In this document: positions 11,437 to 21,010 of the stretch, one piece after another
Layout of the letters: each line of letters opens with the position of its first letter
Position numbering within the stretch: the stretch's first letter is position 1
Assembly (NCBI GenBank): GCA_012934845.2
Contig: WNNJ02001572.1
Location: 1-64,000 of the forward strand
Direction of reading: 5' to 3'
DNA length: 64,000 nt
Origin: Pomphorhynchus laevis
Taxonomy: Eukaryota; Acanthocephala; Palaeacanthocephala; Echinorhynchida; Pomphorhynchidae
Notes under the pieces: generated by a model
What the model was told of the DNA's origin: nothing
Databases searched by the model: none
What the model saw: the letters and a program-made list of their open reading frames with translations, nothing else
Position numbers and translations under genes: made by a program

Positions 11437-11572
11437 ATATAAGTTGAAGATTTCAAAATACACGTCGTGAACAGCTTCTATTTAAAGTTTTCTTTTGCAT
11501 GTTTTTGTTTCTTAAGTTTTTTTTATCAGTTATATAGTTATTAATAAAACCCTTACTTACTTATTATAGAGT

Positions 11573-11585
11573 ACAACATGTGAAA
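11573..11585 (+). repeat. target-site duplication, right copy
   Basis: Exact match to 7714-7726. It immediately follows the 3' tail of LINE-A copy 3. Confidence 0.8.
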
Positions 11586-12485
11586 ATTTAAACAGTTACG
11601 GAGCTTTTAAAGGAAATAATTCAAGCAAAATGAACATTTCGAAAGGTAAAACGTTTATTTCTTCTACAATTCCTAACAAACAAGTAAGTGATTTTTCTGC
11701 TGTTAATTTGCCGGGAGACGGGGTACTCCCCCAATCCCTAAACTAAAAAACCTAATTGTTATCTCAATGTCACAAACTCTGGAAAGGCACAATTTATTCA
11801 ATGTCTTTCTAAGACCATTTATTGCTAAGTGTGCCAACAACCGAATCCTGTTCAATTCCGTCAAATTTTATGAATCGGAAATAAAAATTTCCTTCGCAAC
11901 CTCTGATATTGCGAAGGATTATGAGATCTTATTCGATTCAAATCTGAAACATCTGGGTTCGATTCAAATAAACCCATTCAAGCATCTGTCAAAGTGAACA
12001 ATCTTCCCCCGCATCTAGAGGAAAATGATATCGAAGTTCTAAAAAAAGTTTACAAAATTTCAAACTTCCGGTGTGTCATGGGGAAAAGTGGATTTCCACT
12101 TCCTGTAGGTTTCTGTTTATACCCTATCGAGCATGCCGAAACCCTTGCTAAATCGTCATATAATCCCTTTTTAGGGTACAACTTACGTTTTACAGTTATG
12201 AGTACAGAGGATCTTACCTACCCCCACTATAACACATGCCATAAGTGGGGGCACTGGGCCTCAAACTACTCCAGATCAAAGACCTGCGGAGTCTGTAGTT
12301 TCCCATCATGCAAAAGTATTGGTTCCGGGGAGAAGTGCGTTTCACCCGCACTATGCTCAAACTGTGGTGGGAGCCATCCGGCATGGTCTCGTAAATGTGC
12401 ATGCTTTAAAGATTACCGAAACAACTTCTCCAGGCCTGCTGTAGTCAAGATCACGATTCAACTTATTCTGGCGCGGCCTTAAGGA
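11586..12485 (+). mobile_element. LINE-A copy 4, ORF1 fragment
   Basis: ORF1 in two frames: 11767-11997 (N-terminal domain, NRILFNSVKFYESEIKIS) and 11994-12482 (FPLPVGFC, NPFLGYNLRFT, knuckles CGVC and CSNCGGSHPAWSRKC). It breaks off after ORF1 and is replaced by a Gypsy-type gag fragment. Its 5' end was probably interrupted by copy 3, so part of it may lie just left of 7714. Confidence 0.8.
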
Positions 12486-12693
12486 TGACAGATGATATGA
12501 CATTATAACTATAAACGTTTTGTTTGTTCTAGATTGTCAAATAAAGCCATCTTTTGGTTTACGTCAATTTATTTGACAATTGGTGAATATGGAGAAGTTC
12601 ATCAAACCAGAACAGTTGGCTCTCGAACCAGATACTCTTGACGCAGCCACTCTATGGGCCCATTGGAAAAGACGATTTACAAAGTTCCTTCAC
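12486..12693 (+). mobile_element. Gypsy-type LTR element fragment (fossil): leader and start of gag
   Basis: From 12589 the plus strand encodes MEKFIKPEQLALEPDTLDAA, then a TLWAHWKRRF block. This resembles the gag start of the Gypsy-type element at 41.0-44.1 kb (MDKLLKPDVLSLSKDSTDSE, then TQWRYWKTRL). The preceding 80-100 bp may be the end of an LTR plus leader. Only a short broken remnant remains, cut off by a PLE. It is a different and apparently older lineage than the 41-kb element. Confidence 0.55.
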
Positions 12694-13070
12694 TAATTGA
12701 ATAAAAATTATTAGAATTAAATACACATATATCATCAATGTATCGAAACATATATTTCATATATTTATATAGTTTAGATTTTGTTTTTACACAGTTATGA
12801 ACAAATTCATATTCTATAAAGCTTAAAAACATGTCAGCTATAATTGGGCTACTATTACCACCCATTGGAACACCTTTTACTTGTCGAAATATATATGTCC
12901 CTACTTTAAATAATTTTGATTTATCAAAATATTTAAGGATTCTATTAATTCAATTTTATCCATATATTTATATTTACTTGATGGTTTAATTTTTGTTAGA
13001 TAGGCGTTATAATTATTATAACATATATATGTATATCTTTTTCCGAATATAAGATTAATTAATTTTATTA
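12694..13070 (-). mobile_element. PLE family 3 remnant, palm part of reverse transcriptase
   Basis: Minus strand encodes VPMGGNSSPIIADMFLSFIEYEFVHNC, written here in part as MGGNSSPIIAD and FIEYEFVH, then MFRYIDDICVFN (palm motif C) at 12865-12677. An N-terminal portion of the same element continues at 14331-14640, so this copy was split by the LINE insertion at 13071-14330. The family is a PLE-type reverse transcriptase with very AT-rich codons. Confidence 0.75.
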
Positions 13071-14330
13071 TTATTATTACTACAGGTCATAGCCATAAGG
13101 CTGTTTTGACCGCTCACATAAAAAAAATAAATACAAGAAAAAAATCAAAAAACATCATTCAGTATATATATCAGAACCATGGGTACTGCAGCAACCACCA
13201 TTCGTTCTCATTTCGAATCCAGTTCTTTATATTGGATTTAAATTCATTGATTGTATGCACCGCAACGACATCAACTCGAAGACGATTCCAAATATTCACC
13301 GCTCGATGAGACAGTCGGAAATGACGAGGGTATTTTCCGTGCTCATGTACTACTAGTACTTTCGAGTGCCCTCTACGTCCATCCCGTTCATTGAGTTCAA
13401 CTCTGTTTGCTGGAAAATTTTCATCTTTATTAACTAGTCGATACATAGCTAGAAGGTCGAAAAGAAGGAACCTTTCACGCACTGTCGGCATATTCAAACT
13501 TTTTATTCGTGCCTCATAGGGAAGATATCGTACCTGAGGACATAATTTCGTAAACCGTCGAAGTATGCGCTCTAATTGATCAAGTTCTGTACGCGTACAC
13601 GGAAAGACTACTGGCGACACATATTCTAATATCGGTCTTATAAGACCGATATTAGATTGTTTTGCTTTCAGATTGTTTTGAACAATTATACCAAGATCCA
13701 GAATGGACTGCGTGGAAACAACAAACTCATCGCCAATAAAATATTCTTGACTCACATTGCTATGACCTAATCTCATATGTGCACACTTTTTAATATTCAA
13801 TGAAATTCCAGTGTTTAAAGACCATCGATAAACAATGTTTAGGATATTTTGAAAGTCATTTCGATCCTTGTTGGTTTTAATCAATTTCCATACCTTTACA
13901 TCGTCGGCAAAAGCTAAAACACTACAATCCTCAATTAAATCTAGTAGCTGATTTATAAATATGTTAAACAACAAGGGTCCTAAGACTGATCCCTGTGGTA
14001 CTCCTGAGGTGATAGGACGATAAGACGATAGGCATTGACCTACACGAACAGCAAAGGATCTATCTTTAAGAAAATCTTGAATCCAGCTTATAATGGAGCG
14101 ATTGACTTTATAAGACTCAAGGGTGGAAATTAGCATTTTGTGGGGCACCCTATCAAAAGCCCGACTAAAGTCAAGAAATATTACGTCGATACAGTACCCG
14201 TTAGCAACATGTCCAACCCAATCTTCACGAGCATGTAATAAGTTTGTAAGACATGAACGCCGAGGGCGAAATCCATGCTGTGCATTATTGAGAATTCTCA
14301 GCGAAATCAAATGATCATATATGCGTCTGT
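13071..14330 (-). mobile_element. CR1/Jockey-like LINE, 5'-truncated, inserted in a PLE
   Basis: A 379-codon frame (14310-13171) has reverse-transcriptase motifs QHGFRPRRSCLTNLL, FLDFSRAFDRVPH (motif A), SGVPQGSVLGPLLFNIFIN (motif B') and LAFADDVKVW (motif C). It ends with the C-terminal block NIWNRLRVDVV. A (TAA)n-like tail at about 13071-13085 marks the 3' end. The usual region between DLGIIV and RPILEYVSPV is shortened by an estimated 50-60 residues. A perfect 32-bp palindrome sits exactly at that junction (about 13628-13659), so the deletion and inverted duplication are probably one event. The flanking PLE halves show the insertion point. Confidence 0.9.
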
Positions 14331-14640
14331 TTAGTATGCCACCAACGCTTCTTTTATATCTACTAAATCTAGATTTGTATAAAGCGTACTAAAATTGTAC
14401 GTATTTATATTCTGAATATTTATTCCTTTTGTCTGTTCTAAAAATTCTTTTGTAGAATTAATACTGAAATAGTGTTTTATACCAGTATTAATTTCGATTA
14501 CCTTGCAATATTTTTTAAAGTGTGCTTTAATTACTTTAAGTATTTTATTCATATAAACAGAAAGTGGTTTTAATGTACATTTAAACGCACTACATATGAA
14601 CCTAGTCAGTACATATGAACCTATAAACAAATTGAATTTT
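14331..14640 (-). mobile_element. PLE family 3 remnant, N-terminal part of reverse transcriptase
   Basis: Minus-strand frame with SAFKCTLKPLSVYMNKILK, YFSINSTKEFLEQTKG and FSTLYTNLDLVDIKEAL. The last is the PLE equivalent of the DV.SLFTNIP block. It matches the copies at 58300-58530 and 58830-59220 almost word for word. It is the upstream half of the copy resuming at 13070. Confidence 0.8.
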
Positions 14641-15530
14641 TATGTAATATTAGATTCCTATGTATAAAATATATTAAAATGTATTAAAATTATGTATTGC
14701 GTGATCTACAACATTGAAAAATACCTCGCTATTTTGCATGCTCTTTTAGTGGTATTATATTTTATATATTAGTGAAATTATATTATTACTGGTATTTATA
14801 TCTGATATTATTGATTGAAAAACCGGTAAATCCTGGAGTATATATTGGAAAGCTTTTAACCGTGTAGTGTAATACACTTTTAATACGATACTATACAATA
14901 TTGTTTTATCGATATAAATGAAGTACTCAAGAGAACAACACAATAATTACGGATGCATATCATATCACCAACAAGGTTATAATTAAATTTTGCTCTTAAT
15001 GCAATTTGAGGATTACAATAAATTTGGACGATACTCTCTTGGAAAGCTATGATTTCTAAATTGATATTTCTTGCGTATGTGACGGTTTTTTAAATGTGTA
15101 ATAACTTTTATTTTAATATCAGAACTTTTTAATTTTTTATCAATAAATAAGTTTCAATAAGCAGCTGTATTGTTTATTAAGTGGCGTATCCCTTTTCATT
15201 GGATACTTCATGTGAAGATTTAAAAATCACGTTTTTGCTTACATCGAACAAAATATCTACACCTTTTTTTTATTTCTTGGCATGCCTGTTCTGTATACAG
15301 GTGCGATATTGAGGAACGTAAAAACTTACATAACAGTGTGCATCACTGTGTGAGCGTGCAGTTTGTAGGATATGACGGAATTGTCTTCCCCTCTTACTTG
15401 AGAAATACAATATTTTTGATAATAGAGAACATGTTGAAAGTATACACACGTCATAAAAAGAAGGGCGAGACATCACGCAAAAATGCACCGGTAAATATAT
15501 TTTGAATGCAAAATGTAAGAAATTAGTGGA
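14641..15530. other. AT-rich DNA upstream of the heat-shock protein gene
   Basis: No gene recognised. It lies between a PLE remnant and the sHSP transcription unit and should contain the promoter of that gene. I see no unambiguous TATA box or heat-shock element. Confidence 0.4.
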
Positions 15531-15603
15531 AGTAGTTTTCGAAAAAGTGCCGGTTTTCCTTTACTGAAACGCAAGAGAGAGAAACTGTGAGTGTTTCCCT
15601 CAG

Positions 15604-15744
15604 GTGAGTAACTACGCAGCTACAACATTAAGATAGAAATATAGGTATCGACGGTGAGTCGTAATATACAAGCAAAAAAGCTTACGCATAACACGCAACA
15701 TTTTCCAAACACCAAAATCTGTGCACACCCCTAACATTTTAAAG
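15604..15744 (+). other. candidate 5'-UTR intron or trans-splice acceptor of the sHSP gene
   Basis: A strong donor, CAG|GTGAGT, lies at 15601-15609 and a second GTGAGT at 15654-15659. The only nearby acceptor, TTTTAAAG, ends at 15744, two bases before the ATG at 15747. A 141-bp (or 91-bp) cis intron fits. An SL-type trans-splice site using the same acceptor would also fit if the organism uses leader splicing. Confidence 0.5.
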
Positions 15745-15746
15745 GA

Positions 15747-17084
15747 ATGTGGAAACGATTAGCTTCTGATGCAAATAGTTCACAAATGTCACCATCACCT
15801 AGAACAGAATATGTTGGAAGATCGATTGCAGCGCATTCGAGCAGTAGCCAGGGCATATTTACGAACAACAAAATTAATATCCACACCGATCCTACAATAA
15901 CGAAAGCAATGAATGACAATATTCGATGGGTCACTACACAACCGTCGTCTAAAGGTGGTGATGGCCAATCGATTCCCGGTGCGTACGGAGAGAAATTTCA
16001 AATAAAAATCAATACACAAGGCTTTCAGATGAAAGACATTGATGTTTTCACTAAAAACAGAAAGCTCCATATTAACGCATTTCGACAAGAGTTGAATGCG
16101 TCCGGTGCAAAAATTACGAATCGCCTAGAACGCTCATACGATATACCGTATGATGCTGAAATAAGTGCAATGTCGGTAAAGTTTCCGACAGATAGCATCA
16201 TGGTTGTTGAATTTCCAGTAAATAAGCCTATTCTAAATAACTTGAGTAATTCTGTACGGTATCCGGTCAGCAACTCGGCATACGTGAGACCGGCATCGTC
16301 ATTTGCTGCGTCAAGCACAATGACTATGAGTCGTGCGATAAAGACAAGCGAAGCTGTTAGCAAAGCTGTACAGCGTTATCCAATTGCACAAGCAGCTAAT
16401 CAAGCTTCACCATACATTCCTGGCAATATTAGCAATGACGTTGATCGTCGCCATAACGATGAAAGAGGTCAAATGCATAAAGCGACGTTGGTCAATGTTA
16501 AAACAAAAGAGCCATATAGGCACACTATTCCAGAATCAACTGGCAGCCCAATACACCAGCACGACAGTACCTTTAATAAATACAATCACAATACAAATCA
16601 AATAAATACTCAACGCCCTAATGATACTAGTAGTAGACAATATACTAACGACATCTTAGAATCTGAATTTCGGAATCGGCGTTTGAACAAGTCTCGTTAC
16701 TCTTTGGGCAACATTTATTTTGGTAGCAATCCTGTAGATACTCCTGTTTATCCAAAAATCGTTCGTGATGAGCAAACCGGTAAAAACAAAATGACATTTT
16801 CTTTAGAAGTACATGGCTTTGAGCCTAGTGATTTTCGTGTCTCCGTCAACAATAACAATCGTTTACTGATTGAAGCCAAACATGTTGATGACACTGTTAC
16901 ACACTCATCTAATGGTGGCAGTAGTGGGTCGAGAAATCAATATTTTCGAAAAGAGGTCACCTTGCCAACAGATACCGATGTAAATCGATTAAGAACTCAA
17001 CTAATTGATGGATACATACTAGAGGTTGAAGCACCTGTTTTAGAATCGCAATGGATATCAGTTCCAATTGAAAGAAATATATAA
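15747..17084 (+). CDS. small heat-shock protein with two alpha-crystallin domains
   Basis: 445-residue single-exon frame. The first alpha-crystallin-like domain is at about residues 80-160 (GEKFQIKINTQGFQMKDIDV, then HINAFRQE, SYDIPYDAEIS and MVVEFPV). The second, clearer one is at 335-440 (KMTFSLEVHGFEPSDFRV, RLLIEAKHVD, YFRKEVTLPTDTDVNRLRTQ, YILEVEAPV). The linker of about 170 residues is Ser/Asn/Gln-rich and low complexity. Small heat-shock proteins are ATP-independent cytosolic holdases. Two-domain versions are characteristic of flatworms (p40 egg antigen type), although there the proteins are about 310-360 residues, so this one is long. No signal peptide. A spliced 5' UTR is likely. It is the most complete host gene in the window. 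Confidence 0.85.
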   Translation: MWKRLASDANSSQMSPSPRTEYVGRSIAAHSSSSQGIFTNNKINIHTDPTITKAMNDNIRWVTTQPSSKGGDGQSIPGAYGEKFQIKINTQGFQMKDIDVFTKNRKLHINAFRQELNASGAKITNRLERSYDIPYDAEISAMSVKFPTDSIMVVEFPVNKPILNNLSNSVRYPVSNSAYVRPASSFAASSTMTMSRAIKTSEAVSKAVQRYPIAQAANQASPYIPGNISNDVDRRHNDERGQMHKATLVNVKTKEPYRHTIPESTGSPIHQHDSTFNKYNHNTNQINTQRPNDTSSRQYTNDILESEFRNRRLNKSRYSLGNIYFGSNPVDTPVYPKIVRDEQTGKNKMTFSLEVHGFEPSDFRVSVNNNNRLLIEAKHVDDTVTHSSNGGSSGSRNQYFRKEVTLPTDTDVNRLRTQLIDGYILEVEAPVLESQWISVPIERNI

Positions 17085-17527
17085 TCTACTGAATTCTAAC
17101 GATATGTACTCATTTTGTTTTTATTTTATAATTTAGTGTAACATACGCAGTATTTTACATTACACCACCATTCCGACTGATTACTTTCACTTCTAGATAA
17201 TTATCGCTATATTCTAACCAAATAGAATGTTGCTGTGTAATTGAATTTCAAGTATTCAATGTGTTATTAAATTCATGTTCTCCGAAACCTACAGTACTAT
17301 CTGTTCCTCAAAATTGTTGTGTTTCTGTGACATCTATAAAAAGTATCCTTATTTAGACAATATCCAACGTGTTAGCCTTTTTAGATTCTTGTATACATAA
17401 AAAATAATATTTTTCAATTGAAGCAACATCTTATTTGATATGTTATTAAGAAGCTTCAATGAATATCATTACTAATAAATTTTGCATCATTTACTATATT
17501 TGATGATATCATTGGGTACTTAAGGGC
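17085..17527. other. 3' flank of the sHSP gene
   Basis: AT-rich. AATAAA-like signals occur (for example in ACTAATAAATTTT near 17470). No other gene seen before the inverted-repeat element. Confidence 0.5.
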
Positions 17528-17541
17528 GGAAGAACGACGAT

Positions 17542-17583
17542 AACAGTATGTGATACCGTTTCGTCATCACAATGAATCATCAG
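17542..17583 (-). ncRNA. hammerhead ribozyme-like core, left arm
   Basis: Minus strand: CTGATGA (17583-17577), stem II TTCAT/ATGAC with loop TGTG (closing pair mismatched), GAAAC (17562-17558), then stem III ACGGTAT/ATACTGT with a 3-nt loop and GTT at the expected cleavage position. Confidence 0.6.
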
Positions 17584-17897
17584 TGCCAGATCCTTCCCAC
17601 TGCTGGATGCAGAGGAGGACTAGCATACGGCAATAAACGAATCATTGCATGATGTACTGGAAAACTCTAGTAACGTCATAGTGCTAAACCAGCACTACGG
17701 ATTCACCAAAAAGGATCATTAGCAAATGATGCCAAATATGATCATTAGCAAATAGGATTATTATCACCAAATAGGATCATTATCAAATACATGTAGTAAC
17801 ATCATTATCTATGATGTTACTGGAGGTTTTCTAGTACATCATGCACATGATTCGTCTTTTGCCGTCTGCTAGTCCTCCTCTGCATCAAGCAGTGGCA

Positions 17898-17920
17898 CTG
17901 ATGAGTCATTGTGATGACGT
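17898..17920 (+). ncRNA. degenerate hammerhead-like core, internal copy
   Basis: CTGATGA and the GTCAT/ATGAC stem II are intact, but GAAAC is replaced by GTTAAC and stem III is absent. This copy should be inactive. Confidence 0.55.
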
Positions 17921-18078
17921 TAACATTAGCAAATCCATCTAGTAACAAAACCTGATAACATTAGCAAATACATCTAGTAACATCATTATCTATGATGTTA
18001 CTGGAGTTTTTCTAGTACATCATGCACATGATTCGTCTTTTGCCGTCTGCTAGTCCTCCTCTGCATCAAGCAGTGGCA

Positions 18079-18120
18079 CTGATGAGTCATTGTGATGACG
18101 AAACGGTATCAAATACTGTT
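18079..18120 (+). ncRNA. hammerhead ribozyme-like core, right arm
   Basis: CTGATGA (18079-18085), a 5-bp stem II GTCAT/ATGAC with loop TGTG, GAAA (18100-18103), then stem III ACGGTAT/ATACTGT (one G-U pair) with loop CAA, ending GTT at 18118-18120. This is the best-formed core of the window. A stem I partner is not clear on either side. Confidence 0.65.
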
Positions 18121-18279
18121 ATCGTCGTTCTTCCGAGTCTGGCTTAAACGATTGTTTACATAATTCATGCGGAATGTTATCACTCTCGTTTTGAGATAAA
18201 TTTTCTTGCAATTTGGACATATTTGGCAAACCGTCTATGATGTAAAATAATGGAGTCACAGAGGGCCCGGAAAACTAAA

Positions 18280-18433
18280 TGACGAACATTAATCTCCCAA
18301 TCTTCAAATTATTCATTATTCCCGTTAGCTTTCCTTTCAATATATTGATTTAGATAGTGTTGTAAATGTACTAAATGAATGACGAACATTAATCTCCCAA
18401 CCTTCAAATTATTCATTATTCCCGTTAGCTTCC
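18280..18433 (+). repeat. direct repeat pair, 100-bp spacing
   Basis: A segment of about 54 bp beginning GACGAACATTAATCTCCCAA occurs at 18281 and again at 18381. The rest of 18135-19000 is AT-rich with no gene seen. Confidence 0.85.
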
Positions 18434-19009
18434 CATTTATTTTTTTAATTAATATTAATATTAATTAAAATTAATATTTTTTATTAGCAACAATTAGTAT
18501 TTTTATTTTCAATTTTTCCGATATAAAGTTCGTTTTGAATTAAGGCAAGCCGATCTTCTGTTGCTAAACAGTCGAATTGATATCACATTTCATTTTCAAA
18601 AGCAAAATTATGCTTGTACAAACCTAAAATATTAGAAAATAGTTCATAGTAATATTAATATTATTTGTATTCTTAAAACGTTATATTGACTTGCAGCATC
18701 GAGCTAAATCGTATTGAGGTCATTATAATGTCGTTTGATTCCAATGAACAAGTGTCGTTTAGCGTTATAATTATGAATTATGTTTAATATTAAACGATTG
18801 GATAACATTGCAACTTTAGTTTGAAAACATTGTTTGTGAAACAATTTTTTTACAGAATTTACAGAATTAAGCTAGCGAAAATAATAATTTAATTCAATAA
18901 TAATTAATTACAGTTTAATTATTATTAACCGGTTCATAGGAATACAGTTTGGCCATGATATTTTATGAATTGACTAATATTTCACAACGCTTTGTGAAAA
19001 AGCGTTGTT

Positions 19010-19900
19010 TTCCATTGTCCGGCAGTACTTTTATAAATTAAGAAATCGAGGAAAGGTGTACGTTGGTCGTCAGCGTAGTCAAGAGTAAATCTGAGTTTGA
19101 AATGGTTATTTAAATCACGTACAAACTCCTCAAGGTATTTTCACTATTGTATGGCCAGACAAGTAGGATGTCATCAACAAAACGCATCTATGTAATCGGT
19201 TGATTTATACATTTCGAGAGAAACTCGTGTTTGATGTATGGCATATATAGACCGGCGTAGGTTGGCCCAACTGGTGTTCCCATTGCAGTCCATTGTATTT
19301 GCTTGTATAGTTGTCCTTTAAACGTGAATATATTCGATGTGGGTACTAGGCGGAGGAGGTTACAAACTTCGTCAACTTTCGATGTATTCCAACAATATTG
19401 TATGGCTAATACCTTGATTTATATGAGGCCGTTGTTAGACGTGAATAGGGATTTAACATCGATCGTTGCAAGTTTGTGATTTCTCCATTCGTTCTTTGAT
19501 TGCTCAAAACGTTGTATAAATGCATTCGTACCGCACAGGAAAGAGGGTGTTTCCTTTAAAATTGGATATAATTCATCGTAATGAATTATATCCAATATTA
19601 TCCAATATTATATTATCCAATATAATATATCCAATATTATAATTCATCGGTTGAATTTCCGATATTATTTATGATAGGACGACCTTGATGTGGTAAGAAA
19701 CGTTTGTGTACTTTAGGATCAGGTAAAATTTTCCAGGACGTGGATTGCATTGTATTAGCATAGGTAGAGTTTCATTATCCGATAAGTTCAGTTTAATGGT
19801 TTTCTCTACCGCAACAGAAATTCTATTAAACTGTATTTGCGAAACCTTGGTGTAAGCGGAACTTCGGAGATCTTTATTTGCCTCAGCGATGTATATATAC
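19010..19900 (-). mobile_element. Penelope-like element reverse transcriptase remnant (lineage 2)
   Basis: Minus strand, several frames. The PLE fingers block KVHKRFLPHQGRPIINN lies near 19740-19660, FTFKGQLYKQIQWTAMGTPVGP near 19330-19260 (given in part: YKQIQWTAMGTPVGP), and palm motif MRFVDDILLVWP near 19180-19140. LDYADDQRTPFLDFLIY then follows, the typical segment after the palm. Breaks between blocks make it a decayed copy. It is a different lineage from the remnants at 1.5 kb and 57-61 kb. Confidence 0.85.
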
Positions 19901-19975
19901 ATCGCTGAGTTATATATCGATGTATATATACATCGCTGAGGTATACATCGATGTATATAAACATCGCTATATATA
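19885..19975. repeat. ATACATCGATG-type simple repeat
   Basis: Imperfect palindromic tandem of a GATGTATATA/TACATCGCTGAG unit, about four copies. Confidence 0.7.
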
Positions 19976-20214
19976 ATAAAAATCTTTTGTGGTATAAAAG
20001 AAAAATTACTGCTGTTACTTGATTCTTGATTTGTTTAACGATTTATTCGAAAATTATTGGGTTCTCGAGTTCGATTTGATGATAATATTCAATATATATA
20101 ATCGCCAAAAACCGGAGTTCGATTACTAGCAGCGCAGACTTATCAATCCTAGACGAGCTTATGATAGCTGACGGCAGCACTAATCAGTAAACCATAATTT
20201 TGATGTTTACTAAC

Positions 20215-20400
20215 TTTTAAATATTTTATGAATTGACTAATAAATGAGATTATGTATCAGAATAAGGATTAGAGATTATCAGGAGGAACTGCTGATAGCG
20301 GTTACCAGGTTTCGGCTCCTATTCCTCGAACAAACATAGCAGAGGACCAAATACATACTAATGACGTATTTTCATCAAGATTTTATTTTCATTAACTTCT
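20215..20400 (-). repeat. PLE family 3 tail repeat
   Basis: Inverted copy of the terminal unit that recurs downstream of PLE family 3 (20900-21010, 35460-35600, 38935-39170, 57285-57540). Recognised by TCAGGAGGAACTGCT and by the palindromic TGCTATG/CATAGCA block around GGTTTCG. Confidence 0.7.
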
Positions 20401-20744
20401 TTATTTAACTTCTTGTGTTGCTACCATTTACAGCATTGGTGTTAATTTAATGATCCTTTTTGTGATTAAAAGGCGCAGAGACATTGTTTGTTATTTTTTA
20501 ATATTTCGCCAGCATACAGGCTCCGAAAACAGTCATCATGGATTGTAGTTATTTTTTAAACATTAGAACTCAAAAATAGTGATTAGCTTCTTTATCAGAA
20601 CCCAACATATGAATGAAAACATTGTTTGTACAACAACCTTTTTACATAATTTACAGAATTAAGCTAGAGAATTTACAGAATTTACAGAATTAATTATTAT
20701 TAATAATAATTAATTAATCGGTTCATAAGAATAGAGTTTGCCCA

Positions 20745-21010
20745 TGATGTCCGTACTTTCAAATATTTTTAAATAGGTTTTGGCCCCTATTCCTCAACAC
20801 AACAGGCCAAACAGTAGCAGGCCAAATGACGTATTTCCTCTGATAAAATTTAAATATGTCATCTTTACGATATAAAGTAATAGTAGTTTTAATTGATGTT
20901 AATTTAATATTGGGTAGAGGAGTAAGGGGCCGAAACCTGATTACATAGCAGTTCCTCCTGATTACCTCTAATCCTTATTCTGATACATAGTTTGTTATTT
21001 ATTAGTCAAT
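20745..21010. repeat. PLE family 3 tail repeats, two opposed fragments
   Basis: A minus-strand tail fragment (20770-20850) and a scrap of PLE coding sequence (20850-20905, matching 57785-57845) run into a plus-strand tail (20905-21010) with GGCCGAAACCTGATTACATAG. The two tails form an inverted arrangement. Confidence 0.65.

Larger units (their letters stand above)
7727..11572 (+). mobile_element. LINE-A copy 3, nearly complete with target-site duplication
   Basis: This 3.85-kb non-LTR retrotransposon is the best-preserved copy of the dominant family. It carries ORF1 (gag-like, CCHC knuckles), a 34-bp gap, ORF2 (endonuclease plus reverse transcriptase) and a short 3' UTR ending AATAAAACCCTTACTTACTT. 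Only two frame breaks are evident, one near 7970 in ORF1 and one between 9290 and 9370 in ORF2. The 13-bp target duplication and preserved frames suggest a young insertion. It landed in another LINE-A copy whose ORF1 resumes at 11586. The clade is uncertain; the layout is Jockey/CR1-like. Confidence 0.9.
17528..18134. mobile_element. inverted-repeat element with three hammerhead-like cores
   Basis: Left arm 17528 to about 17700 is the inverse of the right half. Both ends read GGAAGAACGACGATAACAGT inward. The right half holds two direct copies of a block of about 125 bp (17794-17920 and 17972-18099) with a period of about 180 bp. Each block ends in a hammerhead-type core. There is no coding capacity. 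The structure resembles the non-coding hammerhead terminal repeats of PLEs, or retrozyme-like elements that multiply as ribozyme-flanked dimers. The PLE remnant at 19.0-19.9 kb lies nearby on the minus strand. Assignment to a named family is not possible from sequence alone. Confidence 0.65.

Noticed and set aside
20100-20145. tRNA-like phrase GGAGTTCGATTACTAG
   Set aside because: Resembles a T-arm, but no acceptor, D or anticodon arms could be fitted around it.
20215-20400. Hammerhead ribozyme in the PLE family 3 tail (GGCGAAACC ... TCCTGATGA)
   Set aside because: The boxes occur in the order GAAA then CTGATGA, which would need a permuted type II fold. I could not pair stem II or stem III in any of the tail copies.
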